From Candidatus Gastranaerophilales bacterium (GTDB lineage Bacteria > Cyanobacteriota > Vampirovibrionia > Gastranaerophilales > Gastranaerophilaceae): 35,255 nt of DNA. Below are positions 17,845 to 27,954 of this stretch, in pieces. Under the pieces are notes generated by a model. That model did no database searches and was not told where the DNA came from. It saw only the letters and a program-made list of their open reading frames with translations. Numbering within the stretch: the stretch's first letter is position 1; each line of letters begins with the position of its first letter. The translations under genes were made by a program, and so were the position numbers. Where the stretch lies: positions 1-35,255 of the forward strand of contig CANPXC010000005.1 of NCBI GenBank assembly GCA_947585605.1, written 5' to 3'.

Positions 17845-18339
17845 TTATTTTGATTTATGAGATATTAATTTTAATTCTTTTATATCGAGCCAAGCGTCAC
17901 CGAGTGCTGCAGAAAATACTGTTCCGGAAATTTTTATTTTGTCGCCGGCTTCGAGGTCTATATGTTTTTCGGCATTTTCTCTTGTTAAAAACATTTTTAG
18001 TTCAGATAAAGGTATTACGGTATTTTGTGAATCATCACGTTTTATCAAAATGCCTACATACTTGCTTCCTTCACGAAGTGCAGGTTTATAATCCAGCCCT
18101 AATGAGGTAAAGGCTACAAATTCAGCATTAAATGTTACGTTTTTCTTAAGGTATTGCAGGGGATTTTTAACTATATCCAAGGGCGCTGCAGGGGTATAAA
18201 TCGTTTTTTGTGCTTCTGCTGCCGGTTTAACTGGCGCATTTACTGCTGCTTGTGATATGTTACAATTAATAATTACGGATGAAAGTATTATTAATGCTGT
18301 TAACATTGATTTGATTGATTTTGTGTATGAAAATTTCAT
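17845..18339 (-). CDS. Secreted/periplasmic hypothetical protein, possibly OB-fold-like
   Basis: The ORF runs to 18372, but the likely start is MKFSYTKSIKSMLTALIILSSVIINCNISQAA (signal peptide) at 18339. Confidence 0.6.
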   Translation of the reverse strand: MKFSYTKSIKSMLTALIILSSVIINCNISQAAVNAPVKPAAEAQKTIYTPAAPLDIVKNPLQYLKKNVTFNAEFVAFTSLGLDYKPALREGSKYVGILIKRDDSQNTVIPLSELKMFLTRENAEKHIDLEAGDKIKISGTVFSAALGDAWLDIKELKLISHKSK

Positions 18340-18416
18340 AGTGACCTCTAAAATAATTTTGTCTGTATACAATTAACTATATTTTATCATACTTTTAAAA
18401 AAAATTAAAAAATAAG

Positions 18417-18500
18417 TGTAGATTGAAACAATTTGAACGAACGATTGAATAATACTTGTTCGCAACCCCGAATTAAAGTGTTCGTTAGTTTCAATCTACA
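18417..18500. repeat. Inverted repeat with 13-bp perfect termini, long potential hairpin
   Basis: TGTAGATTGAAAC ... GTTTCAATCTACA flanking about 58 nt, with an additional inner AACGAAC/GTTCGTT pairing. Confidence 0.65.
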
Positions 18501-18598
18501 TTTTAAATATAACGTATTATAAATATGTTTTCACTGTTCAATAGTATATATTTTATTTAAAAATGTTTATACTTCCGTTGTAATACTGATTAATAATA

Positions 18599-19678
18599 TC
18601 AGTTCAAAATATAATTCTTTATAATATCACCCATTTTATCGGTTGAAGTGAGCGTCATACCTTCAGACATTATATCTTGGGTCCTGTATCCTTCTTTTAA
18701 TGCTTTTCTGACTGCGTTAACAATAGTATTATATTCATCCTCCAAGTTAAATGAATATTTTAACATCATGGCAGCAGATAGTATTGTAGCAATAGGATTT
18801 ACAATATTTTTACCTTTTAAATCAGGCGCACTTCCGTGAATTGGTTCATACATTGCAGGATTTTTATCTGATAATGACGCGCTGGGAAGTAAACCGAGCG
18901 AGCCGGAGAGCATGGAAGCTTCATCTGAGAGTATATCCCCGAATATGTTTCCCGTAAGGATAACATCAAATTGTTTCGGCGCTCTTATAATTTGCATTGC
19001 TGCATTATCTACGTACATATTAGTAAGTTCAACTTCAGGATATTCTTTAGATACTTGCGCAACAACTTCTCTCCATAATCTTGAAACATCAAGTACATTA
19101 GCTTTATCGACGGAACATACTTTTTTCTTTCTTTGCATTGCCACTTTAAATGCGCAATGTGCTATACGTTTAATTTCACTTTCGCTGTAGCACATATTGT
19201 TATATCCGAAACGTTCTCCGTCTTTTATTTCAATACCTTTTGGAGTACCAAAATATACGTCGCCCGTAAGTTCGCGGATTATCATTATATCTGTTCCCGC
19301 AACATTTTCTTCTTTTAACGGAGATAATTTGGTTAATTCCGGATATACAATTGCCGGTCTTAAGTTTGCGAATAAATTTAATTCTTTCCTTATACCGAGC
19401 AGAGCGCGCTCAGGTCTAACTTCAGGCGGAAGTTTATCATATTTCCAATCTCCTACGGCTCCCAATAAAACCGCATCGGATTTTTTCGCAAGATTAAGCG
19501 TTTCTTCCGGCAGTGGGGTTTTGTATACATCATAAGCACATCCGCCTATCAGTGCCGGTTCAAAATTAAAATCCGCTGAATACTTTACTCCGACTGCTTT
19601 TATAACTTTTACGGCCTCATTTGTTACTTCCTCTCCTGTTCCGTCACCTGCAAGTAGTGCTATATTATATCTTTTCAT
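18599..19678 (-). CDS. leuB: 3-isopropylmalate dehydrogenase
   Basis: [72 protein letters not shown] ribosome-binding site before the ATG at 19678. The ORF track extends to 19711. Confidence 0.95.
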   Translation of the reverse strand: MKRYNIALLAGDGTGEEVTNEAVKVIKAVGVKYSADFNFEPALIGGCAYDVYKTPLPEETLNLAKKSDAVLLGAVGDWKYDKLPPEVRPERALLGIRKELNLFANLRPAIVYPELTKLSPLKEENVAGTDIMIIRELTGDVYFGTPKGIEIKDGERFGYNNMCYSESEIKRIAHCAFKVAMQRKKKVCSVDKANVLDVSRLWREVVAQVSKEYPEVELTNMYVDNAAMQIIRAPKQFDVILTGNIFGDILSDEASMLSGSLGLLPSASLSDKNPAMYEPIHGSAPDLKGKNIVNPIATILSAAMMLKYSFNLEDEYNTIVNAVRKALKEGYRTQDIMSEGMTLTSTDKMGDIIKNYILN

Positions 19679-19712
19679 ATTATTCCTCCGAGTTTTTTTA
19701 TTATATACCAAA

Positions 19713-19737
19713 AAAGCCTCTTATTAAAGAGGCTTTT
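19713..19737 (-). terminator. Rho-independent terminator
   Basis: AAAAAGCCTCTT-ATT-AAAGAGGCTTTT; downstream of the minus-strand gene at 19766-20134, with an A-run on plus that is a U-run on minus. Confidence 0.75.
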
Positions 19738-19765
19738 CGTATATATAATATTCCCTTTTGACGGG

Positions 19766-20134
19766 TTATGATGAAAATGTCATTAATGCTCTTACTGAAC
19801 GAGCGGTATTTCTTACTTCTTCTTCAGAGTGCATTTTTATTGTGTCATCAAGAATTTTAATAGCTTCTGTTTTATCTTTTAATGATAAAAGTTCATTTAT
19901 TGAAGCCATTGCAACTCTTGCACTTAAATCATTTATTCCCTTGCCTTTTGAAATAAGAACAACTCTTAATGATTCATGTGTATTTTTCTTTATTAATGTT
20001 TGTGCCGTGATTTCTCTTATTTCATCATCCGGAGAATTTGTTCCAAGTTCAGTTAATAAATCTATAGCAGCTTGTGAATCTTTGTGTTCACCTAATGCTT
20101 GAATTATGTTTTTAATTTTTTGATTATTATCCAT
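19766..20134 (-). CDS. HEAT-repeat-like small alpha-helical protein
   Basis: Helical repeat pattern with EIREITAQTLIKK and EVRNTARSVRALM segments. Confidence 0.5.
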   Translation of the reverse strand: MDNNQKIKNIIQALGEHKDSQAAIDLLTELGTNSPDDEIREITAQTLIKKNTHESLRVVLISKGKGINDLSARVAMASINELLSLKDKTEAIKILDDTIKMHSEEEVRNTARSVRALMTFSS

Positions 20135-20156
20135 TTATCTTCTCCCTTAATTATTT

Positions 20157-20615
20157 CTAAGCTGCTTGTATTCCTGCTAAATCCTGCCATAGTGTTTTTA
20201 ATTCGCTTACATCTTTTGAAGCCAAATTTTTAACACTATATTGTCTGTTCGGGAATAATTTATTTTTTATTCCTGTCATATCAAAAGTAATTTCAGTATT
20301 ACCAAATTTTTCAATGGTATCAAATACGTTTGTTGTAATTTTCTTACCGAAAGATACAACAGAATTCATTCTTGATTTGAATGCTTCATTAAAGTTGTTG
20401 ATACCGCTGACAACTGCTGACGCAAATAATTTGCTCTTTTCTGAAATACTTTTGCCGATACCTGCTTTTTTTGTTCCTTCAAATACATCTGCTTGTATAA
20501 CGTTTCCTTTGAAGCTTACTCCAAAAGGATTGCTCGCTAATTTTTTTTCAGGTGAGCAATTATTATTTGTTTTGCTTGTATTTGTTGTATGTAAACTGAT
20601 TTTACCTATTTGCAT
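20157..20615 (-). CDS. Hypothetical protein with N-terminal NPFGVSFKGN motif
   Basis: Continuous 152-aa ORF; SNPFGVSFKGNVIQ near the N-terminus. Confidence 0.5.
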   Translation of the reverse strand: MQIGKISLHTTNTSKTNNNCSPEKKLASNPFGVSFKGNVIQADVFEGTKKAGIGKSISEKSKLFASAVVSGINNFNEAFKSRMNSVVSFGKKITTNVFDTIEKFGNTEITFDMTGIKNKLFPNRQYSVKNLASKDVSELKTLWQDLAGIQAA

Positions 20616-20777
20616 AATAGCCCTTTCTATTTTTTACATTCCTCATTGGTACATTAAGGTTATCATATTTAAAGGGCTTTAATATCATTCTTTTGGAGTA
20701 AATAATAATTCATATTTGTATAAAAATGAAAAAAAAAATAGTTCTTTTGTACGAGGGCAAATTTATTTAATCTAGTG

Positions 20778-20819
20778 TCGCAACCTTCCGCTTGCTCATC
20801 GCAACCGTAAAGTTGCTCA
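20778..20819. repeat. Two tandem 21-bp imperfect-palindromic repeats
   Basis: TCGCAACCttccgcTTGCTCA followed directly by TCGCAACCgtaaagTTGCTCA; identical outer parts, different 6-nt centre. Confidence 0.6.
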
Positions 20820-20839
20820 CCTTTTATAAACGCCACTCC

Positions 20840-20873
20840 AAAATTTCGCTCACGTTCCTTATCGCGAAATTTT
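20840..20873. repeat. Long hairpin
   Basis: Perfect 10-bp arms AAAATTTCGC / GCGAAATTTT with a 14-nt loop, between the 21-bp repeats and the stop of the FkbH-like gene. Confidence 0.6.
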
Positions 20874-20885
20874 CTCGGACAATTT

Positions 20886-22809
20886 TCAGTGATGTATAAG
20901 CCCGATAGCAGGACTTTTTCCGTATATATCTTTCCCGAATACTCTTATAAATCTTTCATTCTTTTTAAATCTGAACCATATAATTTTTCTTCTGAACATT
21001 GTTAAATTAAATTTAATCCGTTTCAGATACATTGCAAAAAAGTTAGTTTTTCCTATGTCACAGTTTAAAATTTTTGAGGTCAACGTTTCAATATCATTGC
21101 CTAAATAATGATATATATTTCTTTTGTAATGTGTTTTACTGTCTGTCATGTTATCTGCGCTTTTTACATATTTCCTTACATCTATAAGGTAACAGTTTTT
21201 ATGAGCGGCAATAAATTCATCAAGTGCAGCATTTAGGGCTATAAATCTTTCTGTTTTTTCTTTTGTATCTTTGGGAAATTCCGTTTCGGGGCCGTTTATG
21301 AAAAATATGGGCTTATTTGTATTTTTCAAAATAAATTCTAATTTTTCTTGTAAAAGTTCTTTATTTAAATATCCTATTGCTTCGTTTGATTTTTTTATTG
21401 TTTTAATTTCTTCAAGTGAACATTTAATTCCCCTGGACGATAATTCTTTATAGCATTCTTCTTCATCATCTTCAAAGAAATTAGTTTTAAATTCGTTTAT
21501 TATAGAAGGAAGTATGACGCCTGTTTCTTTGTCTTTATATATTTTATTGCAGTAGTTAAACATTAATGAGAAAGCCAAAATATCGTATTCCTCGCGAAAC
21601 ATCGGATTATTAAACAATTCGGCTTCTATAAAAGGATATTTTTTGTATAATTTTTCTTTTGTTTCATCATCCAGTTTTTTGCTGTTTTCTATTGTAAATA
21701 TATCGTCCCAGCGAAATCTAAAAAATGTATTTTCCGAATAATCCAAATTATATTTGTATTTTAAGTTTTTGTTAGCACAATTGCTCATTATCTGATACAA
21801 ATCACACTGTCCTATTAATAATATTTTGATTTTATTTTTATCCTCCTTTTTGGTTTTTTGTTTTTTATAATTATTGTGTATCCAGTTGGGAGTCGTTTCT
21901 TTATTTAATACCGCAGATACCGGTTCTTTTATTTCAATCTGCGGAAATTTCAGTTTTGAATATATCCATTGTTCCACTCCGAGATTTAATATTCTGCAGG
22001 AAAACAGGAAATGTTCCAAATAATGTTTTTCTTTATTATAGGAATAAAATCCCGCAAGCCCGTAATCTCCGTATTTATCTGAAACATATACAATTTTATT
22101 TTCATATTCGGAATTTTTAGTTAAATTTTCAAGCTCATTTTTGTCAATTCTTTTTTTTGTAAAATTTAATTGATTTGTGCGATTAATCATTTCCAGCACG
22201 CGTTCAAAGTCTTTTGATTTTAAAATTTCCGTTTTAACATTTATGTTTGATTGTTTTAAAAAATCCAAATTGTTATCAAACTTTTTACTTGCGCTGTATT
22301 TAGTTTCCAAAACTTTATATTGCTTAAGTCTTGAATGATTTATATCATCTTTTCCTTTTAATCCGTTATATGATAATAAATTTTCAATAACATCAGGGAA
22401 AGCTGTTTTTATATTTTTGCAGTAAAATTTTGCTTCTTCTAAATTTAAGTGGTTATCATCAATAAAAAGAGTATTTTCATCTCTTAAATTTGCGGAATTA
22501 ATTAATTCTTTAATTTCTTGACCTTTTGAATTCCGGCAGATATGAGGAAATATAAAATAATCCCAAATTCCCAGTTCCTGTAGTTTTTCTTTTGCTTGTT
22601 CAAAATCATTTTTTGAACAAATAGAGTTCATTATACCTCTATCTGTAAGTTGTTTAACAATTTCTATATTCTTTTGAGACGGTATGATACCCGGTTCTTC
22701 CCCCCCCCCTGCTTGAAGTTTCGGAAAGAGTACCGGACCAAAAAGTTTCATCTAAATCCCATATAACAAGTTTTATTTGAGTTTCATTTAGTATTTTATA
22801 GGTATCCAT
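20886..22809 (-). CDS. FkbH-like protein (HAD-family N-terminal, GNAT-like middle, SGNH-like C-terminal part), frameshifted at a poly-G(10) tract; candidate phase-variable gene or pseudogene
   Basis: The true start frame from 22809 reads MDTYKILNETQIKLVIWDLDETFWSGTLSETSSRGGG and is then out of frame. The long downstream ORF resumes ...EEPGIIPSQKNIEIVKQLTDRGIMNSICSKNDFEQAKEKLQELGIWDYFIFPHI...TLFIDDNHLNLEEAKFY. The ORF-track start at 22751 (MKLFGPVLFPKLQ) is an out-of-frame reading of the DLDETFW region. Confidence 0.8.
22700..22709 (-). repeat. Homopolymeric tract, 10 G on the coding (minus) strand
   Basis: ttcCCCCCCCCCtg on plus; 10 consecutive C in a very AT-rich background. Confidence 0.95.
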
Positions 22810-22882
22810 TATTTTATCTCTTTCCGTTCTGCTATCTTCTCACTCACATCCATAACATATTTATGGAATACTTTTTGGGGCA

Positions 22883-22905
22883 TTTTATTTTATTATAAAA
22901 TAAAA
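22883..22905. repeat. All-AT perfect inverted repeat
   Basis: TTTTATTTTA-TTA-TAAAATAAAA. Confidence 0.6.
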
Positions 22906-23008
22906 GATAATTTTTATTGTAAAGTTTTGTTTCTTTTAATATATATTATCTAAAGCTAATTAATTAATATGCCGTAATAAAATTTAGAATGAAAGTAGAA
23001 GGATATAT

Positions 23009-23137
23009 ATGAACGAATTAAATCAAAATCTGGCTGAAAATCTCGGGAAATTTTTGTTGGAATTTCGTGATGAAGTAGTCAAAGGTTTACAGGAATATTT
23101 GACACTAAATTCATCTTTATCCTATGAAACTATTTAA
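23009..23137 (+). CDS. Small protein (42 aa), unknown function
   Basis: MNELNQNLAENLGKFLLEFRDEVVKGLQEYLTLNSSLSYETI; AGAAGGATATAT precedes the ATG. Below the ORF-track cutoff. Confidence 0.5.
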   Translation: MNELNQNLAENLGKFLLEFRDEVVKGLQEYLTLNSSLSYETI

Positions 23138-23188
23138 AATTTTAGGTTTTCATTTTTAAAATAGTTGTTTAGTATTTTTGATTGATAG

Positions 23189-23812
23189 TTATTTAAGATA
23201 CGGATTAAATTTCTTTTCTTCTCCTATAGTTGAAGATTGACCGTGTCCCGGATATACGGGAGTTTCATCCGGAAACTTAAGAAGATTTTTTTTGATAGAT
23301 GTGATTAACTCATCATAATCTCCGTCATAAAAATCCGTTCTTCCGATATTATGGTGAAATAAAGCGTCACCTGTGAATAATTTTCCGTCAATGTAATATG
23401 ATAAACTGCCTTTTGAATGTCCCGGCGTTCTAAGTATTTGTATTTCGGATGTTCCGATTGACAATGTGCTGTTTTCATCTATGAATAACGGTTTTAAAGT
23501 TTCACTTTTATAATTAAATCCCCATAAATGAAGTTCATCCTCCATTTTGTTATAATGGAGTGCTTCATCTTTATGAATATATATAGGAATTTGCGGGTAT
23601 TTATTTTGAACTTCAATTTCGCCTAATATATGGTCAAAATGCCCGTGGGTATTCAAGATAAATTTTATTTGACATCCTTTTTCGTCAATATATTTTTTTA
23701 TGATATCAAATGACCCGCCAATATCTATTATAACGGCTTCTTTTGAAATTTCATCCGTTAAAACATAAGTATTGACTTCTAATGGCCCTGTTCTAAATAT
23801 TTTTAATTCCAT
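23189..23812 (-). CDS. Metallo-beta-lactamase-fold hydrolase (glyoxalase II-like)
   Basis: NTHGHFDHILG, RTPGHSKGSLSYYIDGKLFTGDALF, YPGHGQSSTIGEE. Confidence 0.88.
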   Translation of the reverse strand: MELKIFRTGPLEVNTYVLTDEISKEAVIIDIGGSFDIIKKYIDEKGCQIKFILNTHGHFDHILGEIEVQNKYPQIPIYIHKDEALHYNKMEDELHLWGFNYKSETLKPLFIDENSTLSIGTSEIQILRTPGHSKGSLSYYIDGKLFTGDALFHHNIGRTDFYDGDYDELITSIKKNLLKFPDETPVYPGHGQSSTIGEEKKFNPYLK

Positions 23813-23824
23813 ATTTATCTCCGT

Positions 23825-24790
23825 TTATAACTCTAATTTTTTGACTAAAGCGGGTACTATAGCTTCCCAGGCTTTTTCGTTCGGATGCGGCGGATTTTGC
23901 CAGATATCATACTTATGTTTATATTCTTTATCTGCTAAATTTTTATCTGTCAATTCTTCTGTTGAAATAATTTTTACATTATTTATTTTTGATATATCGC
24001 TCCATGTGTTAAGGGATAATATATCATAATTCCCGTTATTTTCCACATCTTTAAACAATAAAATAACAAATGTTGAATCCGGATATAGCTTATGTGTTAT
24101 ATTTATAATCTTTTTTATTATACTCTTTTGCACCATTATTAAATTATCGGATTTCTTTACAAAGCGTTTTGCGTTAATTAATTTAAATGTATATGATTTA
24201 TTTAAGTAATACTTTACTTCATCAGAGAAGGAATTATTTTTATTTTTAGAATACTTGTCATTTATATATTCACACAAATCAAATAAATTTATTCTGTTAA
24301 AGTGATCAAACATTACCGTATAGATAATAAATTCAGGCTGCTTTTTATGGTCAATTACATCAGTAAAATTTTTATTTCTGATTACGGAATATATTTGACT
24401 AAAAGACCAACCCATAGCGGCAATATTATATGTTTTTCTCTTTGTATATTTTTGCACTTGAGAACTGAATGTATTATTAACTTTTATTCCTTGCCCGTAG
24501 GTGTAAGAACACCCGAAAAATATAACAGGTCTTTTATTTTCAGAATAAGAAAGTGTTCTATCATTTCTTGAATGAGCAAATAATATAGTTCTTGCGTAAT
24601 CTTTTTCCTGAGAGTATGTCGGCATAAGGATTTTACATCCGTTGTAATCCAGGGTAAACCTTTTATGTATAACTCCTTCAAATGTTTGTGCAAGCTTTCC
24701 GTAAATATAATTGTAACTTATAATTTCAATTAAAATTATAAAAATACAAAAACAAATACTTATATATATAAATTTTTTTTTATTTTTCAT
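23825..24790 (-). CDS. Membrane-anchored SGNH/GDSL hydrolase-like protein
   Basis: N-terminal transmembrane segment (FIYISICFCIFIILIEIISYNYIY), VIFFGCSYTYGQGI block I-like Ser, PHPNEKAW block V-like His. Confidence 0.6.
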   Translation of the reverse strand: MKNKKKFIYISICFCIFIILIEIISYNYIYGKLAQTFEGVIHKRFTLDYNGCKILMPTYSQEKDYARTILFAHSRNDRTLSYSENKRPVIFFGCSYTYGQGIKVNNTFSSQVQKYTKRKTYNIAAMGWSFSQIYSVIRNKNFTDVIDHKKQPEFIIYTVMFDHFNRINLFDLCEYINDKYSKNKNNSFSDEVKYYLNKSYTFKLINAKRFVKKSDNLIMVQKSIIKKIINITHKLYPDSTFVILLFKDVENNGNYDILSLNTWSDISKINNVKIISTEELTDKNLADKEYKHKYDIWQNPPHPNEKAWEAIVPALVKKLEL

Positions 24791-24793
24791 ATT

Positions 24794-25831
24794 TTATTCA
24801 GAATCTAATAACTTTTTATACAGTTCCTTTTGTTTTTCAGTAATAGAAGAGGGTATATTAATAATAATCTTGATATTAAGATTACCGAAGCCTCCGGATT
24901 TTTTCGGAAGCCCTAAATCCTTTAACCTTAAGATTTTGCCCGCTCTTGTTTCAGAAGGGATTTTTATATTAATTATACCATGCAATGTTGAAATATCTTT
25001 TTTACAGCCTAAAACCGCTTCAGCAGGAGTTATTTCAATATCTTTAGTCAAGTTAACATCTTCAATGGTGTATTCGCTGTCTTTAAATTTAATAATGAAG
25101 TACAAATCTCCCCTGCGGCCGTAATTATCGGACTTGCCTTCACCTTTAAGCCTTATTTTTTGACCTTCTTTTACTCCTTTTGGTATTTTAACTGAAAGAT
25201 TTTTTGATTTACTTACAATCCCGGTTCCTCCGCATTCTGAACAAATACTGCCCGCACCTGAACATTTCATGCATTTTTCAACCGTATTCATTTTAACGTT
25301 AATAGGTTTATCGTTCATGAGGTCTTTTGCCGTGATATTCAAATCCTGAGTAATATCAAGGTTTTCCTGTTGAGGCTGAGGTCTTTGGGATTGATTTCGC
25401 GCTCCGGAAAATAAATCTTCATAAGAAAATCCTTGCGATGATTTATTTGATGAACGTTTTGTTCTGCCTCCGCCCATAAAATCACCGAACAGAGAGCTGA
25501 AAAAGTCCGAAAAATCACCCATATCAGAAAAATTTTGGCTATATCCGCCCTGATTAAAATTATTAAAATTAAAACCTTCAAAACCGGGTGGCGGCGTAAA
25601 ATTAGCGCCCTGCTGCCAATTGGCGCCTAAACTGTCATATCTGCTCTTCTTTTCTTTATCTGACAGAACTTCGTATGCTTCATTGATATCTTTAAACTTT
25701 TTTACGGCATCCGGTGATTTATTTACATCAGGATGATATTGACGCGCAAGTTTCCTGTATGCGGATTTTATTTTAGCTTCCGTTGCATCCCGTTCTACAC
25801 CCAGTATTTTATAATAGTCTTTATATTCCAT
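24794..25831 (-). CDS. DnaJ-family co-chaperone with shortened zinc-finger region
   Basis: J-domain [38 protein letters not shown]; Gly/Phe-rich linker; only two CxxCxGxG motifs ([16 protein letters not shown]); DnaJ C-terminal domain. Confidence 0.9.
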   Translation of the reverse strand: MEYKDYYKILGVERDATEAKIKSAYRKLARQYHPDVNKSPDAVKKFKDINEAYEVLSDKEKKSRYDSLGANWQQGANFTPPPGFEGFNFNNFNQGGYSQNFSDMGDFSDFFSSLFGDFMGGGRTKRSSNKSSQGFSYEDLFSGARNQSQRPQPQQENLDITQDLNITAKDLMNDKPINVKMNTVEKCMKCSGAGSICSECGGTGIVSKSKNLSVKIPKGVKEGQKIRLKGEGKSDNYGRRGDLYFIIKFKDSEYTIEDVNLTKDIEITPAEAVLGCKKDISTLHGIINIKIPSETRAGKILRLKDLGLPKKSGGFGNLNIKIIINIPSSITEKQKELYKKLLDSE

Positions 25832-25941
25832 TATTTAATCTCCTTTTTTTAATATAATATAAAAATGGTTTTTACTGTTAATATTTAATTTTTTTTTAAT
25901 TTTGTATTAACAAATCCATTGTTTTTTACTATGATATAGCT

Positions 25942-27954
25942 ATGAAAAAATTAATTGGAACATTAATAATATGTATGGCTGTTGTACTGAATTGTACAAC
26001 AGTATTCGCTGATGACAATTTAAAAGATAATTTAAGGCTTAATGTCAATCAAAATAATCAATCGGCCATAAATGTAAATAATAATACCAATAAAAATGAA
26101 ACTTATAATATTGTAAAACAAAATATTGTTGAGAATAATAACTCTTTAAATTTTGAAATAACACCCGTCAAAACATTTCAAATTATGCCTGAAGGTATTA
26201 TATATCAAGAATTACAAAGAAATTATAATGCTATCGACCCTAAAAAAGAAGGAAATGTTAATTCATATTATCCCGGCTTAAGAGGCCCAAACCAGTTAAA
26301 TATTTATACTCCGTTATATGGTTTAAGAACCGGCACTAATGAATTCGGAACAGAAGCTATTGTTGAAAATAATATGGTTGTCCGCATGAATGGTGCTGAT
26401 TCCATAATCCCCAGAAACGGTTTTGTTATATCCGGGCATGGCAGTGCAAAAAATTGGATAAATAAAAATATTCAAATAGGCTCAAAAGTATATATAGATT
26501 ATTCCCTTGGCGCAATCAGAATTTATTTGACGCCCGAAAGCCTTATATTTGCCGCTAAAGAAAAACTTACGGAAGTGAATAATCTTATTGATTATTATAA
26601 AAAAATAGATATTTTATATAACGATAAAAAAGCCGGCGAACTTATGGAATCTTCAAAAGAAGCATTAAGAAAAGCCGAAAAAAAACCTGAAAAAACACAA
26701 AGCTATATAAATGAAGCAATGGACAGCTTAAATTTAGCCATTAAAAATGCAATTCCCTATTATGAAAATGAATTAAAAGGTGTTTGGATTAGGCCTGTTG
26801 AAAAAACACCCGAAGCTATTGTTAAAACAGTTGAAAGAATAGCCAATACGGGAATTACCGATATATTTTTAGAAACATACTTCCATGGTAAAACAATATA
26901 TCCGAGCGAATACTTGAGAAAATACGGTGTAATTCCTCAAAGAGAAGAATTCGCGGGATTTGACCCCCTTGAAGTTTGGATTAAAGAAGCACATAAAAGA
27001 AATATAAAAGTTCATATATGGTTTGAAACTTTTTATGTGGGGAATGATAATCCTCAAAATAATTCTAACCACGTTTTAAGGGTTTATCCTCTGTGGGCAA
27101 ATAAACGTTTATCGGACTATGACGCTGTTTATCCCGTTCCCTCATTATCGGAGCATAACGGCTACTTCCTTGACCCGGCGAATATGCAAGTTCAAGTATA
27201 TTTATTGGGATTAATTGATGAAATAATTACCAAGTATAAACCTGACGGTATTAATCTTGACTATATCAGATATCCGCAAACGGTTGATTCTTCATTCTCA
27301 AATTATGCTCAAACTAACTGGGGATATACTGTTATTGCAAGAAATGAATTTAAATCTTTGTATAACATTGACCCTATAGATATAAAATATGCTACTCCGG
27401 AATGGGATATGTGGGCTTTATACAGACAAAACCGAATATCCGACTTCGTGAAAAAAGTTCATTCATTAACAGAACCTGCAAATGTTACGCTTACGGCTGT
27501 AATTTTTCCGGATTTAAAAAAATCAATTACAACAAAAATGCAGAATTGGAGGCTTTGGGCTGTTAACGGTTATATTGACGGCTTAACACCTTTAATCCTT
27601 ACGGGGGATAAAAATACAGCCAATCTTTTGCTTAATGATGTTATAAAAAATACGGGTAATTGCGTAAAAATATACCCCGGCTTATTTGTGACTTTTATGG
27701 GCGGTACTTTTGACGAATTATTAGTTCAAATTCATAAAGCAAGAGAATTTAAAACAAAAGGTACAATACTCTTTGATTATGCACACCTTAGTGATGTGTA
27801 TATTGACGCTTTAAAAACAAGAGTTTTCAACAAAACTTATGATAATAATAAAGAATTTAAATTAAAACAACCTTCGGAAGATTATAAACCGGAAGTCAAA
27901 TTGAAAGATAATAAAAAGAAGAAAAAACATTTCAGGAGAAAAAAGAGTGACTAA
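25942..27954 (+). CDS. Secreted GHL10/family 10-like glycosyl-hydrolase-fold protein
   Basis: Signal peptide; ELKGVWIRPVEKTPEAIVKTVERIANTGITDIFLETYFHGKTIYPS, HIWFETFYVG, GINLDYIRYP. Confidence 0.8.
   Translation: MKKLIGTLIICMAVVLNCTTVFADDNLKDNLRLNVNQNNQSAINVNNNTNKNETYNIVKQNIVENNNSLNFEITPVKTFQIMPEGIIYQELQRNYNAIDPKKEGNVNSYYPGLRGPNQLNIYTPLYGLRTGTNEFGTEAIVENNMVVRMNGADSIIPRNGFVISGHGSAKNWINKNIQIGSKVYIDYSLGAIRIYLTPESLIFAAKEKLTEVNNLIDYYKKIDILYNDKKAGELMESSKEALRKAEKKPEKTQSYINEAMDSLNLAIKNAIPYYENELKGVWIRPVEKTPEAIVKTVERIANTGITDIFLETYFHGKTIYPSEYLRKYGVIPQREEFAGFDPLEVWIKEAHKRNIKVHIWFETFYVGNDNPQNNSNHVLRVYPLWANKRLSDYDAVYPVPSLSEHNGYFLDPANMQVQVYLLGLIDEIITKYKPDGINLDYIRYPQTVDSSFSNYAQTNWGYTVIARNEFKSLYNIDPIDIKYATPEWDMWALYRQNRISDFVKKVHSLTEPANVTLTAVIFPDLKKSITTKMQNWRLWAVNGYIDGLTPLILTGDKNTANLLLNDVIKNTGNCVKIYPGLFVTFMGGTFDELLVQIHKAREFKTKGTILFDYAHLSDVYIDALKTRVFNKTYDNNKEFKLKQPSEDYKPEVKLKDNKKKKKHFRRKKSD

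Noticed and set aside
18417-18500. ATTGAAAC / GTTTCAAT termini look like CRISPR repeat ends
   Set aside because: Only one inverted pair, no direct-repeat/spacer periodicity; not a CRISPR array.
18648-19535. Several plus-strand ORFs across leuB
   Set aside because: Antisense shadows of leuB.
22710-22751. ORF-track N-terminus MKLFGPVLFPKLQAGGG of the FkbH-like gene
   Set aside because: Out-of-frame reading; the conserved DLDETFW motif lies in the other frame upstream of the poly-G tract.
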